Assembly: GCA_022772585.1 (NCBI GenBank)
Contig: JALEZN010000144.1
Span: forward strand, 1 to 40,200
Source of the DNA: Clostridiales bacterium
GTDB lineage: Bacteria > Bacillota > Clostridia > Oscillospirales > Oscillospiraceae
DNA: 40,200 nucleotides
Direction: 5' to 3'
In this document: one piece after another, positions 1-7,529 of the stretch
Position numbering within the stretch: position 1 is the first letter of the stretch
Layout: every line of letters begins with the position of its first letter
Program-made: the position numbers and the translations under genes
Notes under the pieces: model-generated
The model's input: only the letters and a program-made list of their open reading frames with translations
Told to the model about the DNA's origin: nothing
The model's database searches: none

Positions 1-26
1 CAAATTTCATTCAGGAGGTACTCATT

Positions 27-176
27 ATGGGATGCAATAATGGCTGGGGCGGCGGCTGCCTGTGGATCATTATCATCATCATCGTTCTCTTCTGCTGCTG
101 CGGCAACAACAACTGGGGCGGCAACTGCGGCTGCGGCAACAACAACGGCTGCTGCGGCAACAACGGCTGCTGCTGA
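27..176 (+). CDS. Small Gly/Cys/Asn-rich protein, 49 aa (YjcZ-like)
   Basis: An ATG at 27 follows a good ribosome binding site (AGGAGG, 13-18) and opens 49 codons ending in TGA at 174. The protein starts MGCNNGWGGG, has one short hydrophobic stretch at about residues 12-22 (LW, six Ile, VLF), and then a tail built almost only of Cys, Gly and Asn (CCCGNNN, GCGNNNGCCGNNGCC). This layout resembles the tiny YjcZ-type proteins common in spore-formers, which have a single hydrophobic helix and a Gly-rich flank. The cysteine content is much higher than in that family. A strong terminator follows 24 bases after the stop, so this is probably the end of its own transcript; the promoter is outside the window. 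The function is unknown. A membrane or spore-associated role is only an inference. Confidence 0.7.
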   Translation: MGCNNGWGGGCLWIIIIIIVLFCCCGNNNWGGNCGCGNNNGCCGNNGCC

Positions 177-199
177 TCTGCCATAGCGGGCGGTAACGA

Positions 200-236
200 C
201 CGGGCGGCGGAGCCTAGCTCCGCCGCCCGGTTTTTT
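200..236 (+). terminator. Rho-independent terminator after the 49-aa gene
   Basis: Perfect 14-bp GC-rich stem (200-213 with 217-230), a CTA loop and a run of six T (231-236). Confidence 0.92.
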
Positions 237-283
237 GATATAAGCAGCCTGCCGGCCCAAAGAGCAGAATGAACACAGGACGA

Positions 284-390
284 GCTGTCAGGTAGCTTCA
301 TTCCGGATATTTTCGTTTCCTATCCAAACCGAAGCCCGGCGCAGCAGGTTCGGTTTGAGAAGGAGCCGCAGTAGAATGAGTGCGCGGTGA
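284..390 (-). repeat. Dispersed repeat, copy A (next to tRNA-Arg 1)
   Basis: About 107 bases that recur at 13048-13166 (copy C) and 13247-13370 (copy B). The shared blocks, read on the plus strand, are CTGTCAGGT, GGATATTTTCG, an internal hairpin and a GGAGC-AGNAGAATGAG-like tail. In this copy the hairpin is CAAACCGAA (325-333) pairing with TTCGGTTTG (349-357). The stem bases differ between copies but stay paired. On the minus strand the repeat lies directly downstream of the tRNA terminator. No protein is supported. Confidence 0.8.
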
Positions 391-394
391 ATTT

Positions 395-431
395 AAAAAA
401 ATTCGCCGCAAGCGATATGACGCTTGCGGCG
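395..431 (-). terminator. Terminator of tRNA-Arg 1
   Basis: On the minus strand an 11-bp stem (431-421 with 414-404) with a 6-base loop is followed by AATTTTTTT (403-395). It starts 3 bases after the encoded CCA end of the tRNA. Confidence 0.9.
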
Positions 432-434
432 ACG

Positions 435-511
435 TGGTACGGCTGAAGGGATTCGAACCCCCGACCTACTGGTTCGTAGCCAGTCACTCTATCCAGCTGA
501 GCTACAGCCGC
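435..511 (-). tRNA. tRNA-Arg (anticodon ACG), copy 1
   Basis: A full cloverleaf of 77 bases including an encoded CCA (435-437). The acceptor stem is GCGGCTG with CAGCCGT, with a G-U first pair. The D arm contains AGCTCAGCTGGATAGAG. The anticodon stem is ACTGG/CCAGT with the 7-base loop CTACGAA, giving anticodon ACG (Arg, CGU and, after A34 editing, CGC/CGA). The T loop is GTTCGAATC. The identical gene is repeated in the same direction at 13412-13488. Confidence 0.97.
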
Positions 512-548
512 GTACCGCTGCCACAGTACTCTTACTGACAGCTCAATT

Positions 549-577
549 ATAATAGCATAGAACCAGCAGGAATGCAA
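549..577 (-). promoter_or_regulatory. Promoter of tRNA-Arg 1
   Basis: Minus strand: -35 TTGCAT (577-572), 17-base spacer, -10 TATTAT (554-549). The -10 lies about 38 bases before the tRNA 5' end. Confidence 0.65.
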
Positions 578-710
578 GTCCTTTTTTCCACAAACGACAA
601 AAATTTCAGAAGACAGCTGGATCGCGGAAAAAAGAAGAGAGGAGTACTCCGGCTCCATAAGATACCGCACTGCCGGCGGGCCAGGGGAGCGGCAAAGAGA
701 ATAGGCGGCG

Positions 711-881
711 TCAGCCGTCTCCGCGGGTCAGATTTTCCGCGTAGTCCTGGAGACTGGCGAAGGAATTGACGTTTTCAGCTCGTGTGCAGATCTGTTCCTG
801 AACATAGTCGGGGAGCTTGTTAAAATACTGTCTGGCCTCTGTTTCATGCTGGATGAGAGCATACAGGTCAGGGTATCGCAT
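711..881 (-). CDS. Small acidic hypothetical protein, 56 aa
   Basis: ATG at 881 preceded by CCGAGGTGATTTTAT (a good GAGGTG site), running to TGA at 711. The product is 56 residues: it begins MRYPDLYALIQHETEARQYF and contains KLPDYVQEQICTRAE and SFASLQDYAENLTRGDG. It looks like one compact helical domain with no signal peptide or membrane segment. Pro-Asp-Tyr and repeated Tyr/Gln/Glu residues suggest a soluble protein of the short hypothetical type often seen in Clostridia. Codon use matches the neighbours. It is transcribed divergently from the ABC operon at 1138. I cannot assign a function. Confidence 0.65.
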   Translation of the reverse strand: MRYPDLYALIQHETEARQYFNKLPDYVQEQICTRAENVNSFASLQDYAENLTRGDG

Positions 882-1137
882 ATAAAATCACCTCGGAATA
901 AGTATGCGCCTGCAACAGCGGCTTTATGCATAAAGGAAAGAAGTGACAAGATTAAAAAAGCACAAAAAACGGAAAAACGGCACTGACTATTCAGTCAAAA
1001 CACAAAATTTATCCATAAAAAAGTGACAAATTTCATGATTTACTGTGGGAAAAATCGTGATGAAAAAAACGGATTGTTTCTTATGTGCATAAAGCAGAAA
1101 AAAGCAATGGAGGATTTGTAAAAAATATCAGATACGC
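882..1137. other. AT-rich intergenic stretch, no gene seen
   Basis: This 256-base stretch separates the divergent 56-aa gene and the ABC operon promoter. It is unusually AT-rich for the window and holds only short dyads, such as TGACT-AT-TCAGTCA near 984 and TTATGTGCATAA near 1081. I see no ORF with a credible start. Confidence 0.5.
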
Positions 1138-1165
1138 TTGACATCAAACAGAAAAGTATTATAAT
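1138..1165 (+). promoter_or_regulatory. Sigma-A-type promoter of the BMP ABC operon
   Basis: TTGACA (1138-1143), 16-base spacer, TATAAT (1160-1165). Both hexamers match the consensus exactly. The leader to the first gene would be about 150 bases. Confidence 0.8.
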
Positions 1166-1170
1166 CAGTA

Positions 1171-1324
1171 TATGACTTGACCAACCAAAAGAAAAGACAG
1201 AGAAGAAGCTTTTGTAGGACTTGTCAAATACGAGAGTTCGGTATGCTGGCAGTGCGGGACGGTAAAGATTCCGCAGGTCCTCCCTCCGAACTCAATACCG
1301 TAAAGTAATTGGAGGAGAACAAAG
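1171..1324 (+). promoter_or_regulatory. Long structured 5' leader with mutually exclusive helices
   Basis: About 150 untranslated bases lie between the promoter and the lipoprotein start. GAGTTCGG (1234-1241) can pair perfectly with CCGAACTC (1286-1293), enclosing TGCGG (1253-1257) with CCGCA (1271-1275). Alternatively CGGTAT (1239-1244) can pair with ATACCG (1295-1300), which competes for 1239-1241 and lies 10 bases before the ribosome binding site GGAGGA (1311-1316). This looks like a regulated leader. I do not recognise a known riboswitch class, and the conserved core of the purine riboswitch is not visible. Confidence 0.45.
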
Positions 1325-2374
1325 ATGAAAAAGAGACTGTTGGCCCTGCTTCTTGCCCTTGGAATGTCTGCCACCCTGTTTGGGTGCGGCGGCGGCTCTG
1401 CTTCCGAGAGCAAGGCCCCCGCAGCTTCCGCCCCCGCCGCCTCTGCGCCCGCTGCCACCGACAACGGTTCCGGTGAGGTGGATTACTCCGGCATGAAGAT
1501 CGCGGTGCTGCTGGCCGGCCCCGCCAACGATAACGGCTGGAACGCCACCGCTTACAACGCTCTGACCAATATCTGCGCCAAGTACGGCCTGGAGGATCTG
1601 GCTTACTCTGAGAGCGTGGCCGCTTCCGATATGGAGGAGTTCCTCCGCGGCTATGCCCAGGACGGCTACAACATGATCGTCGCCCACGGCTCTCAGTTCG
1701 TGGACGCCGTTCACAAGGTGGCCCCCGATTTCCCCGACTCCAAGTTCGTGGTCTCCTTTGCCGGTGACGGCACTCAGCAGGAGCCCAATGTGGCCGGTGT
1801 TGGCCCCGTGAACTCCGGCTTCCTAGCCGGCGCTGTGGCCGCCGCCTCCTCCAAGACCGGCAAGGTCGTCATGCTGGGCGGTGAGGACACTCCCTCCATC
1901 GCCGAGCTGGTGGACGCTTTTGAGCCCGGCGCCAAGTACATCAACCCCGACATCGAGGTCGCTACCGCTTATATCGGCACCCTGACCGACGCCGACCGGG
2001 CCAAGGAAGTGGCTCTGGGCTACACCAAGCAGGGCTATGACGTTCTGTGCGCCAGCGCCAACAACGCCGGTCTGGGCGTCATCCAGGCCGCCGATGAGGC
2101 CGGTGTCTACGCCATCGGCTACAACGCCGACCAGTACAGCCAGGCTCCCGACGCCGTGGTGGTCAGCGTGCTGCGCAACTTCGAGGGCATGTTCGAGAAC
2201 GTGTTCAAGGAGATCGCCGCCGGCACCTTCGAGGCCAAGATCTACTCTTACGGCCTGAAGGACAACGGTACCGTCCTCTCCGATTGGCACGGCTGGGATG
2301 AGAAGATCCCCGAGGCCAAGGCTGCCATGGATCAGCTCTTCGCCGATCTGGAGGCCGGCAAGCTGGACAAGTAA
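1325..2374 (+). CDS. BMP-family ABC substrate-binding lipoprotein
   Basis: 349-residue extracellular binding lipoprotein of the BMP/PnrA family, which delivers purine or other nucleosides to the cognate ABC permease in characterised members. The signal peptide ends in a lipobox with Cys at residue 21 (TLFGC). A Ser/Ala/Pro-rich linker follows (about 24-47). The mature domain begins near IAVLLAGPANDNGWN, the typical BMP opening where Asp-Asn-Gly-Trp contacts the ligand. The start is set by GGAGGA at 1311. The gene leads an operon with two permeases and an ATPase. A terminator-like hairpin after it should raise the level of the binding protein over the membrane parts. The nucleoside substrate is a family-level inference, because members also carry other ligands. 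Confidence 0.9.
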   Translation: MKKRLLALLLALGMSATLFGCGGGSASESKAPAASAPAASAPAATDNGSGEVDYSGMKIAVLLAGPANDNGWNATAYNALTNICAKYGLEDLAYSESVAASDMEEFLRGYAQDGYNMIVAHGSQFVDAVHKVAPDFPDSKFVVSFAGDGTQQEPNVAGVGPVNSGFLAGAVAAASSKTGKVVMLGGEDTPSIAELVDAFEPGAKYINPDIEVATAYIGTLTDADRAKEVALGYTKQGYDVLCASANNAGLGVIQAADEAGVYAIGYNADQYSQAPDAVVVSVLRNFEGMFENVFKEIAAGTFEAKIYSYGLKDNGTVLSDWHGWDEKIPEAKAAMDQLFADLEAGKLDK

Positions 2375-2387
2375 ACAAGTGGATGAA

Positions 2388-2419
2388 AAAAGCGGAGGGC
2401 GCGCCCGCCCTCCGCTTTT
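2388..2419 (+). terminator. Attenuating hairpin between binding protein and permease
   Basis: 14-bp perfect stem (2388-2401 with 2406-2419), loop CGCC, closing on AAAA/TTTT. It sits 13 bases after the lipoprotein stop and before the permease. This placement is typical of partial termination that keeps the binding protein in excess. Confidence 0.75.
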
Positions 2420-2461
2420 GCTACCACTAAGAAGCTAGAGAGTAAGATTGGAGCGTGTACT

Positions 2462-3553
2462 ATGCAGAAATTTGACAAGATCAAATTCCGCAACAACATG
2501 TCCACGGCGGCCCGGCAGGCGGTCATTTCAGTGTCGGCGGTCGTGGTGGCCCTGGTCATCAGCATGCTGATCATCGCCGCCATGGGTGTGGATCCCTTCA
2601 AGGCCATGAGCAAGATCATCAGCGGCGCGCTGGGTGGAAAGAACGCCATCGCTGAGACCCTGGTCAAGATGACTCCCCTGATCTTTACCGGTATCAGCTA
2701 TGCCCTTGCCAGCCGCTGTGGCCTGACTAACCTGGGCATGGAGGGCCAGCTCTATATGGGCGCCCTGTTCGCCACCATCGCCGGCGTCTATATCCCCGGT
2801 CTCCCCATGGCCATCCATCTGCCCCTGACCATGTGCGCCGGCTTCCTGGGCGGCGCCATCTGGGGCTGGATCGTGGGCGTGCTGAAGGTCCGCTTCGACG
2901 CCAGTGAGCTCATCACCACTGTTATGCTTAACACCGTTGCCATCCAGCTGGTACAATACATGGTCAACGGCCCCATCACCGAGCCCCCCGGAAACGACGC
3001 CCAGAGCTCGCCGCTGCTGGAGAGCGCCAGCCTGCCGGTGATCCTGAAAGGGACCCGGGCCCATCTGGGCATCATCATCGCGCTGGTGTTTGTCTGGCTG
3101 TTCTGGATGTTCCTCTGGTCCAGCAAGAAGGGCTATGAGATCCGGGTCTCCGGACAGAACCCTGACGCGGCCATCTACTCCGGCATCAATACCAAGAAAA
3201 ATATCGTCCTGGTCATGCTGCTGGCCGGCGGCGTTGCCGGTCTGGCCGGCGCCACCGAGGTCATGGGCGTACAGGGACGTCTGTTCCCCACAGTCTCTCC
3301 CGGATACGGCTTCGACGGTATGGCCGTCGCCCTCATCGGCGCCAATACGCCGCTGGGCATCGTGGCCGGCGCCTTCCTGTTCGGCATCCTGCGTGCGGGC
3401 GGCAACTCCATGCAGCGGGCCACCGGCGTCCCCGTGGCCATCATCAAGGTCATCCAGGCCATCGTTATCATCATGGTGGTTGCTACCGCGATCCTGCGCG
3501 AGACCAGCTTCAAGCGCAAGAAGCGTAACGCCAAGACGGCCAAAGCGGCGTAA
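2462..3553 (+). CDS. BMP-type ABC transporter permease 1 (NupP-like)
   Basis: 363-residue inner-membrane permease of the branched-chain/simple-sugar type that partners BMP lipoproteins. After a short cytoplasmic N-terminus there is a hydrophobic helix (VISVSAVVVALVISMLIIAA), then the hallmark loop SRCGLTNLGMEGQLYMG, and about eight further membrane segments. The cytoplasmic coupling region YEIRVSGQNPDAAIYSGIN is clear (usual form RxxGxNPxAAxxxGI). It ends with a basic tail (RKKRNAKTAKAA). It forms a heterodimer with the next gene, which starts 12 bases downstream. Length is normal for the family. Confidence 0.9.
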   Translation: MQKFDKIKFRNNMSTAARQAVISVSAVVVALVISMLIIAAMGVDPFKAMSKIISGALGGKNAIAETLVKMTPLIFTGISYALASRCGLTNLGMEGQLYMGALFATIAGVYIPGLPMAIHLPLTMCAGFLGGAIWGWIVGVLKVRFDASELITTVMLNTVAIQLVQYMVNGPITEPPGNDAQSSPLLESASLPVILKGTRAHLGIIIALVFVWLFWMFLWSSKKGYEIRVSGQNPDAAIYSGINTKKNIVLVMLLAGGVAGLAGATEVMGVQGRLFPTVSPGYGFDGMAVALIGANTPLGIVAGAFLFGILRAGGNSMQRATGVPVAIIKVIQAIVIIMVVATAILRETSFKRKKRNAKTAKAA

Positions 3554-3565
3554 GGAGGAGAGCGT

Positions 3566-4492
3566 ATGGACTTTATCAGTATCGTAGGCGGCCTTCTGGC
3601 CTCCGATATCCGTATGGCGACCCCGATCCTTCTGGGCGCTCTGGGCCTGCTGATCATGAACCGGGCGGGCCTTATCAACATCGGCTGCGAGGGCATCATG
3701 CTCATCGCCACCTTCGTGGCCATCGCCGGTACCTATTATATGCACAACGTGTGGCTGGGTATGCTCTGTGCCATGCTGGTGGGCGCCCTGTTGGGCCTGC
3801 TTTTCGCCTTCCTCACGGTCAGCCTCCGGGCCAACCAGGTGGTGGTGGGCGTGGCGTTCAACACTTTGGGTGCCGGCGTGAGTACCGTGCTCTACCGCAT
3901 GATCTTCGGTATGGACTTCGTGTCCGTTAAGGAGTATGCCTTCCAGCGCATCTCCATTCCCGTCCTGAAGGACATCCCCCTCATCGGCGAGGCCCTGTTC
4001 AACCAGATGCCCGTGGTGTACATCGCGTTCCTGCTGGTGCCCGTGGTGTCCTATTTCCTGTTCCGTACCCCCACCGGCCTGAACCTGCGCTCGGTGGGTG
4101 AGAATCCCAAGGCCGCCGACACGCTGGGCATCGACGTGTACCGGATGCGGTATGCCGCCACTATCGTGGGCTGCATGCTCATGGCCATGGGCGGCGCATT
4201 CCTGTCCACCGGCCTGCTCAACTCCTTCCAGGAGGACATGACGGCCAACCGCGGCTTCATCGCCCTGGCCGCCGTTATCTTCGGCCGCTATAAGCCCACC
4301 GGGGTCATGCTGGCCACCCTGCTCTTCGCCTTTGGTCTGGCCGTGGCCAACCTGCTGCCCTCCATCAATTCTCCCATCCCCTACAACTTTGTGACCATGA
4401 TCCCCTATATCCTGACCATCGTGGTCCTGGCTGGCTTTGCCGGCAAGACCGTGGCCCCCGCCGCGGCGGGCAAGCCCTATAAGAAAGGCTGA
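3566..4492 (+). CDS. BMP-type ABC transporter permease 2 (NupQ-like)
   Basis: 308-residue inner-membrane permease, second half of the channel. It starts MDFISIVGGLLAS behind GGAGGAG. It has the paired family signature NRAGLINIGCEGIML at about residues 32-46 and the coupling segment LRSVGENPKAADTLGIDV, followed by RYAATIVGCMLMAMGGA. I count roughly eight to nine membrane helices. It is shorter than permease 1, as usual for this pair. The ATPase gene follows 14 bases later. Confidence 0.9.
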   Translation: MDFISIVGGLLASDIRMATPILLGALGLLIMNRAGLINIGCEGIMLIATFVAIAGTYYMHNVWLGMLCAMLVGALLGLLFAFLTVSLRANQVVVGVAFNTLGAGVSTVLYRMIFGMDFVSVKEYAFQRISIPVLKDIPLIGEALFNQMPVVYIAFLLVPVVSYFLFRTPTGLNLRSVGENPKAADTLGIDVYRMRYAATIVGCMLMAMGGAFLSTGLLNSFQEDMTANRGFIALAAVIFGRYKPTGVMLATLLFAFGLAVANLLPSINSPIPYNFVTMIPYILTIVVLAGFAGKTVAPAAAGKPYKKG

Positions 4493-4506
4493 GGAGGTGC
4501 GTACAT

Positions 4507-6039
4507 ATGTCTGAAATGATCCTGGAAATGAAGCATATCACCAAGCGCTTCCCCGGTGTGCTGGCCAACGACGACGTGAACCTCAGCGTGGCCAAGGGCG
4601 AGGTCCATACCCTGCTGGGCGAGAACGGCGCGGGCAAGTCCACCCTGATGAACGTGCTCTGCGGATTGTACCACCCCACCTCCGGCGAGATCTGGCTGGA
4701 AGGGCAGAAGGTCAAATTCAGCTCCGCCAAGGATGCCATGAACCGGGGCATCGGCATGGTGCACCAGCACTTCATGCTCATCCCCACCCTCAGCGTGGTG
4801 GAGAACTGCCTCATCGGCGCCAAGTCCAAGAGCCTGCTCAAGCTGGACCTGGAGGGCGCCGCCAGGGAGATCAAGGCCCTGGCCGACGAGTACAACATGG
4901 GCGTGGACCCCATGGCCAAGGTGGAGACTCTGCCTGTGGGCGCCCGCCAGCGGGCTGAGATCATCAAGGCCCTGTACCGGGGCGCCAAAATCCTGATCCT
5001 GGACGAGCCCACCGCCGTGCTCACTCCCCAGGAGACGGAGGAGCTCTTCAACATGGTGCGCAAGCTGACCAAGAGCGGCTACACTGTCATTTTCATCAGC
5101 CACAAGCTCAACGAGGTGCAGGAGATCAGCGACCGTATCACCGTCCTGCGGCAGGGCAAGAGCATCACCACCGTAAACAACGACGGCATCTCGGTCAACG
5201 AGCTGGCCCGCCTGATGGTGGGCCGCGAGGTGGATATGACGGTTACCCGCAAGGAGACCGACCAGTCCAAAGCCATGCTCACCGTGTCCCATTTGACCCT
5301 GGGCCAGAAGGACGGCAACCGCCTGCTCAACGATGTGTGCTTCGAGGTCCACAAGGGCGAGATCTTCGGCATCGCCGGCGTGGACGGCAACGGCCAGGGC
5401 GAGCTGGTGGAGTGCCTTACCGGCCTGGGGAAGGCCACCTCGGGCAATGCCATCTACAAAGACCTGGACCTGGCCAAGGCTACTACCCGTGAGATCATGA
5501 AGAGCGGCGTCTCCCACGTGCCTCAGGACCGCCAGAAGAGCGGCCTGATCCTCTCCATGAATCTGGCTGAGAACATGATCCTGCAGGATTATTATCAGCC
5601 TGAGTTCGGCAAGGGCCCCCTGCTGGACTGGAAGTATATCAACGACTTTACTGACCGCCTGATCCGGGACTTCCAGATCAAGGCCCCCAGCCGCTTTGAG
5701 CTGGCCCAGAACCTGTCCGGCGGCAACCAGCAGAAGGTCATCATTGCCCGGGAGGTGAGCCGGGAGCCCGGCCTCCTCATCGCCATGCATCCCACCCGCG
5801 GCGTGGATGTGGGCGCCATCGAGTACATCCACAAGCGCATCGTCCATGAGAGAGACGAGGGCCGCGCGGTCCTGCTGGTCTCCACCGAGCTGGAGGAGGT
5901 CATGAAGCTCTCTGACCGGGTGGCTGTCATGTACGAAGGCGAGATCATGGGTATTGTCAAGCCAGGTGAAGTCACCGTGGAAGAGATGGGCCTGATGATG
6001 GGCGGAAAGCGGCTGGAAGAGATCCGCGTGAAGGCGTAA
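4507..6039 (+). CDS. BMP-type ABC transporter ATPase, tandem domains (NupO-like)
   Basis: 510-residue cytoplasmic ATPase with two fused nucleotide-binding domains. Domain 1 has Walker A GENGAGKST (38-46), signature LPVGARQ (the usual S is P) and Walker B ILILDEPTAVL. Domain 2 has the degenerate P-loop GVDGNGQGE, an intact LSGGNQQK signature and the altered Walker B LLIAMHPTRGVDVG. This asymmetry is standard for the simple-sugar/nucleoside class, where one site is catalytically weak. In B. subtilis nupNOPQ the ATPase precedes the permeases; here it is last. The operon closes with a strong terminator. Confidence 0.92.
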   Translation: MSEMILEMKHITKRFPGVLANDDVNLSVAKGEVHTLLGENGAGKSTLMNVLCGLYHPTSGEIWLEGQKVKFSSAKDAMNRGIGMVHQHFMLIPTLSVVENCLIGAKSKSLLKLDLEGAAREIKALADEYNMGVDPMAKVETLPVGARQRAEIIKALYRGAKILILDEPTAVLTPQETEELFNMVRKLTKSGYTVIFISHKLNEVQEISDRITVLRQGKSITTVNNDGISVNELARLMVGREVDMTVTRKETDQSKAMLTVSHLTLGQKDGNRLLNDVCFEVHKGEIFGIAGVDGNGQGELVECLTGLGKATSGNAIYKDLDLAKATTREIMKSGVSHVPQDRQKSGLILSMNLAENMILQDYYQPEFGKGPLLDWKYINDFTDRLIRDFQIKAPSRFELAQNLSGGNQQKVIIAREVSREPGLLIAMHPTRGVDVGAIEYIHKRIVHERDEGRAVLLVSTELEEVMKLSDRVAVMYEGEIMGIVKPGEVTVEEMGLMMGGKRLEEIRVKA

Positions 6040-6056
6040 CAACTCAATATGCTGTG

Positions 6057-6097
6057 GAGCCTCTCCTTTCCGGGAAGCCGGAAAGGAGAGGCTCTTT
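6057..6097 (+). terminator. Terminator of the ABC operon
   Basis: 17-bp perfect stem (6057-6073 with 6078-6094), GAAG loop, then TTT. Confidence 0.88.
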
Positions 6098-6123
6098 ATC
6101 CAGATATATCATCCTCTTTGTAA

Positions 6124-6161
6124 GTAAAAGGGCGGAGCACACTTGTGCCCCGCCCTTTTAC
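6124..6161 (-). terminator. Terminator of the reductase operon
   Basis: 12-bp perfect stem (6124-6135 with 6150-6161) topped by GCACA-CT-TGTGC. It lies 49 bases past the GrdB-like stop and is convergent with the previous terminator. Confidence 0.75.
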
Positions 6162-6209
6162 TTGACCCGACAGTCTCAAAAACAGTCTGCGGATTTCGGG
6201 TAGCCTCTC

Positions 6210-7526
6210 TTATTCTTCGATGATGGCCCGATGTCCCTCTTCGGGGACCTTTTCCAGCATTTCTAGAGCCCGGAGGACATGGGCCTCCCGGTATGCTTTC
6301 TCACTGGGAAGGGGCAGAGAGGGGTCTCCGAATACGTGCAGGACGCTGTTGCCCCGCAGGATACGGTTGGCGCCGATGCCCTCGGCGATCTTTGTCAGAT
6401 TGGTCACCTGGATGACCGGGATACCAGCGCGCTGGATTTCTTTGGTAATCATGGACCCGCCACGACTGCTGGTCCCTCACGTAGAGGTCTCAATGGCGGC
6501 GTCACAGAGGTCGTCCTTGAGGGCCTGAGCGATCCCTTCGCCAAACTCCTTGCATTTTTCCATGGGTGTCATGACGCCTGCGGTGGAATAGAAACAGTCG
6601 TTGAGACTGCCGATAACGCCTTCCTTTACCAAGTGGCGCAGGGCATCTACCGGTACCAGGCGATTAGGATCCTGGAGAACAAAGGCATTGTTATAGCCCT
6701 GGTGGCTGACCTCCCAATCAGCAGGGTCCAACGTCTCCATTCCCTCGATGGAGTATCTGCGGAAGAACTTGGAATTTGTGGGGACCTGATGATCAGGATT
6801 TCCCTTGGGCACCAGGCCGCCGTCGGTCACAAGACCGATCCTGCACTCGGAGAGAGGCTTGGTAAGCACGGGAATGGGGATCTCCTCATGATTGGGCATC
6901 ATGACCTCAGTATGGAAGGCCTGCTTGTGGAACTTGGACAGCAGCATATCGATGCCGCGCTGGGCAGCAGGGATGCTGTAGTCGATCTCAATGGCGGGGC
7001 CGCTGCCGTGGAAGCCCTCTTCCTTACCGTCCAGGATGTTGTCACCGGCGACCAGGCGCTTGGCAAAGGCGGCCACCCGCGCGATAGCGTTCTTCATGTT
7101 TTTTGCGTTGTTGTCGGTCTGAAGAATGTAGCAGCGGTTTTTGTACAGGTCGGTGCCGGGATTCTCCGAGTAGAGAGCGGTGACGGCGGGGATCTTCAAC
7201 TGCTCGGTGACGGCGGCGGTGGTGGAGCCGCAGCCCAGGCCGTACCGGCCCGCATTGAAGCCGGGGCCCGCCACAAACAGGTCGGCTTTGGCTTCCTGAA
7301 CGACCGCAAGTACCTGGGGAATGATCTCGTCGGGATGCTCCGCAATGGTATTGTCGCCGCAGACGATGGTCTTTACGATCTCAAATTCATCGCCCAGGGC
7401 CGCTGCAAGCGCAGTACCGGGGCCCACAGGGCCGTCCCGCAGGGAAAGACCTACGCTGGCGGTATCTTCGCCGCCCATGCCAGCATAGAACTGATTGATA
7501 TAGTGGACTACTCGTTTCTTTTCCAT
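6210..7526 (-). CDS. GrdB-like reductase selenoprotein (in-frame UGA = Sec)
   Basis: 438-residue homologue of the selenoprotein subunit of glycine/sarcosine/betaine reductase component B, which reductively cleaves its substrate at the selenocysteine. The start is ATG 7526 behind GGAGG. The N-terminus VVHYINQFYAGMGGED and VAGPGFNAGRYGLGCG match the family, as do GLVTDGGLVPKGNPD and VSHQGY. TGA at 6479-6477 is codon 350, in the context ETST-U-GTSSRGGS, exactly where GrdB has Sec. The frame continues 88 codons (TKEIQRAGIPVIQVTNL) to TAA. Full length equals the family (about 436). The two cysteines that usually follow Sec (UGTCTRCG) are Ser and Gly here. It lies 3 bases after the GrdE-like gene. 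The substrate is unknown; no grdA/C/D genes are nearby. Confidence 0.88.
6447..6479 (-). promoter_or_regulatory. Candidate bacterial SECIS element in the grdB-like gene
   Basis: Immediately 3' of the UGA, transcript bases 10-17 (AGUCGUGG, 6467-6460) pair with bases 23-30 (CCAUGAUU, 6454-6447), including two G-U pairs. The 5-base loop is CGGGU (18-22). The loop G/U lie at the same distance from UGA as in the fdh element at 16971-17002. Confidence 0.6.
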
Positions 7527-7529
7527 AAG

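Noticed and set aside
1171-1324. Purine riboswitch upstream of the BMP operon
   Set aside because: The conserved three-way-junction core and kissing loops are not visible; only generic helices are seen.
6210-7526. GrdB-like gene as frameshifted or truncated
   Set aside because: Both halves are in the same frame, the only interruption is UGA at the Sec site, and the total length equals GrdB.
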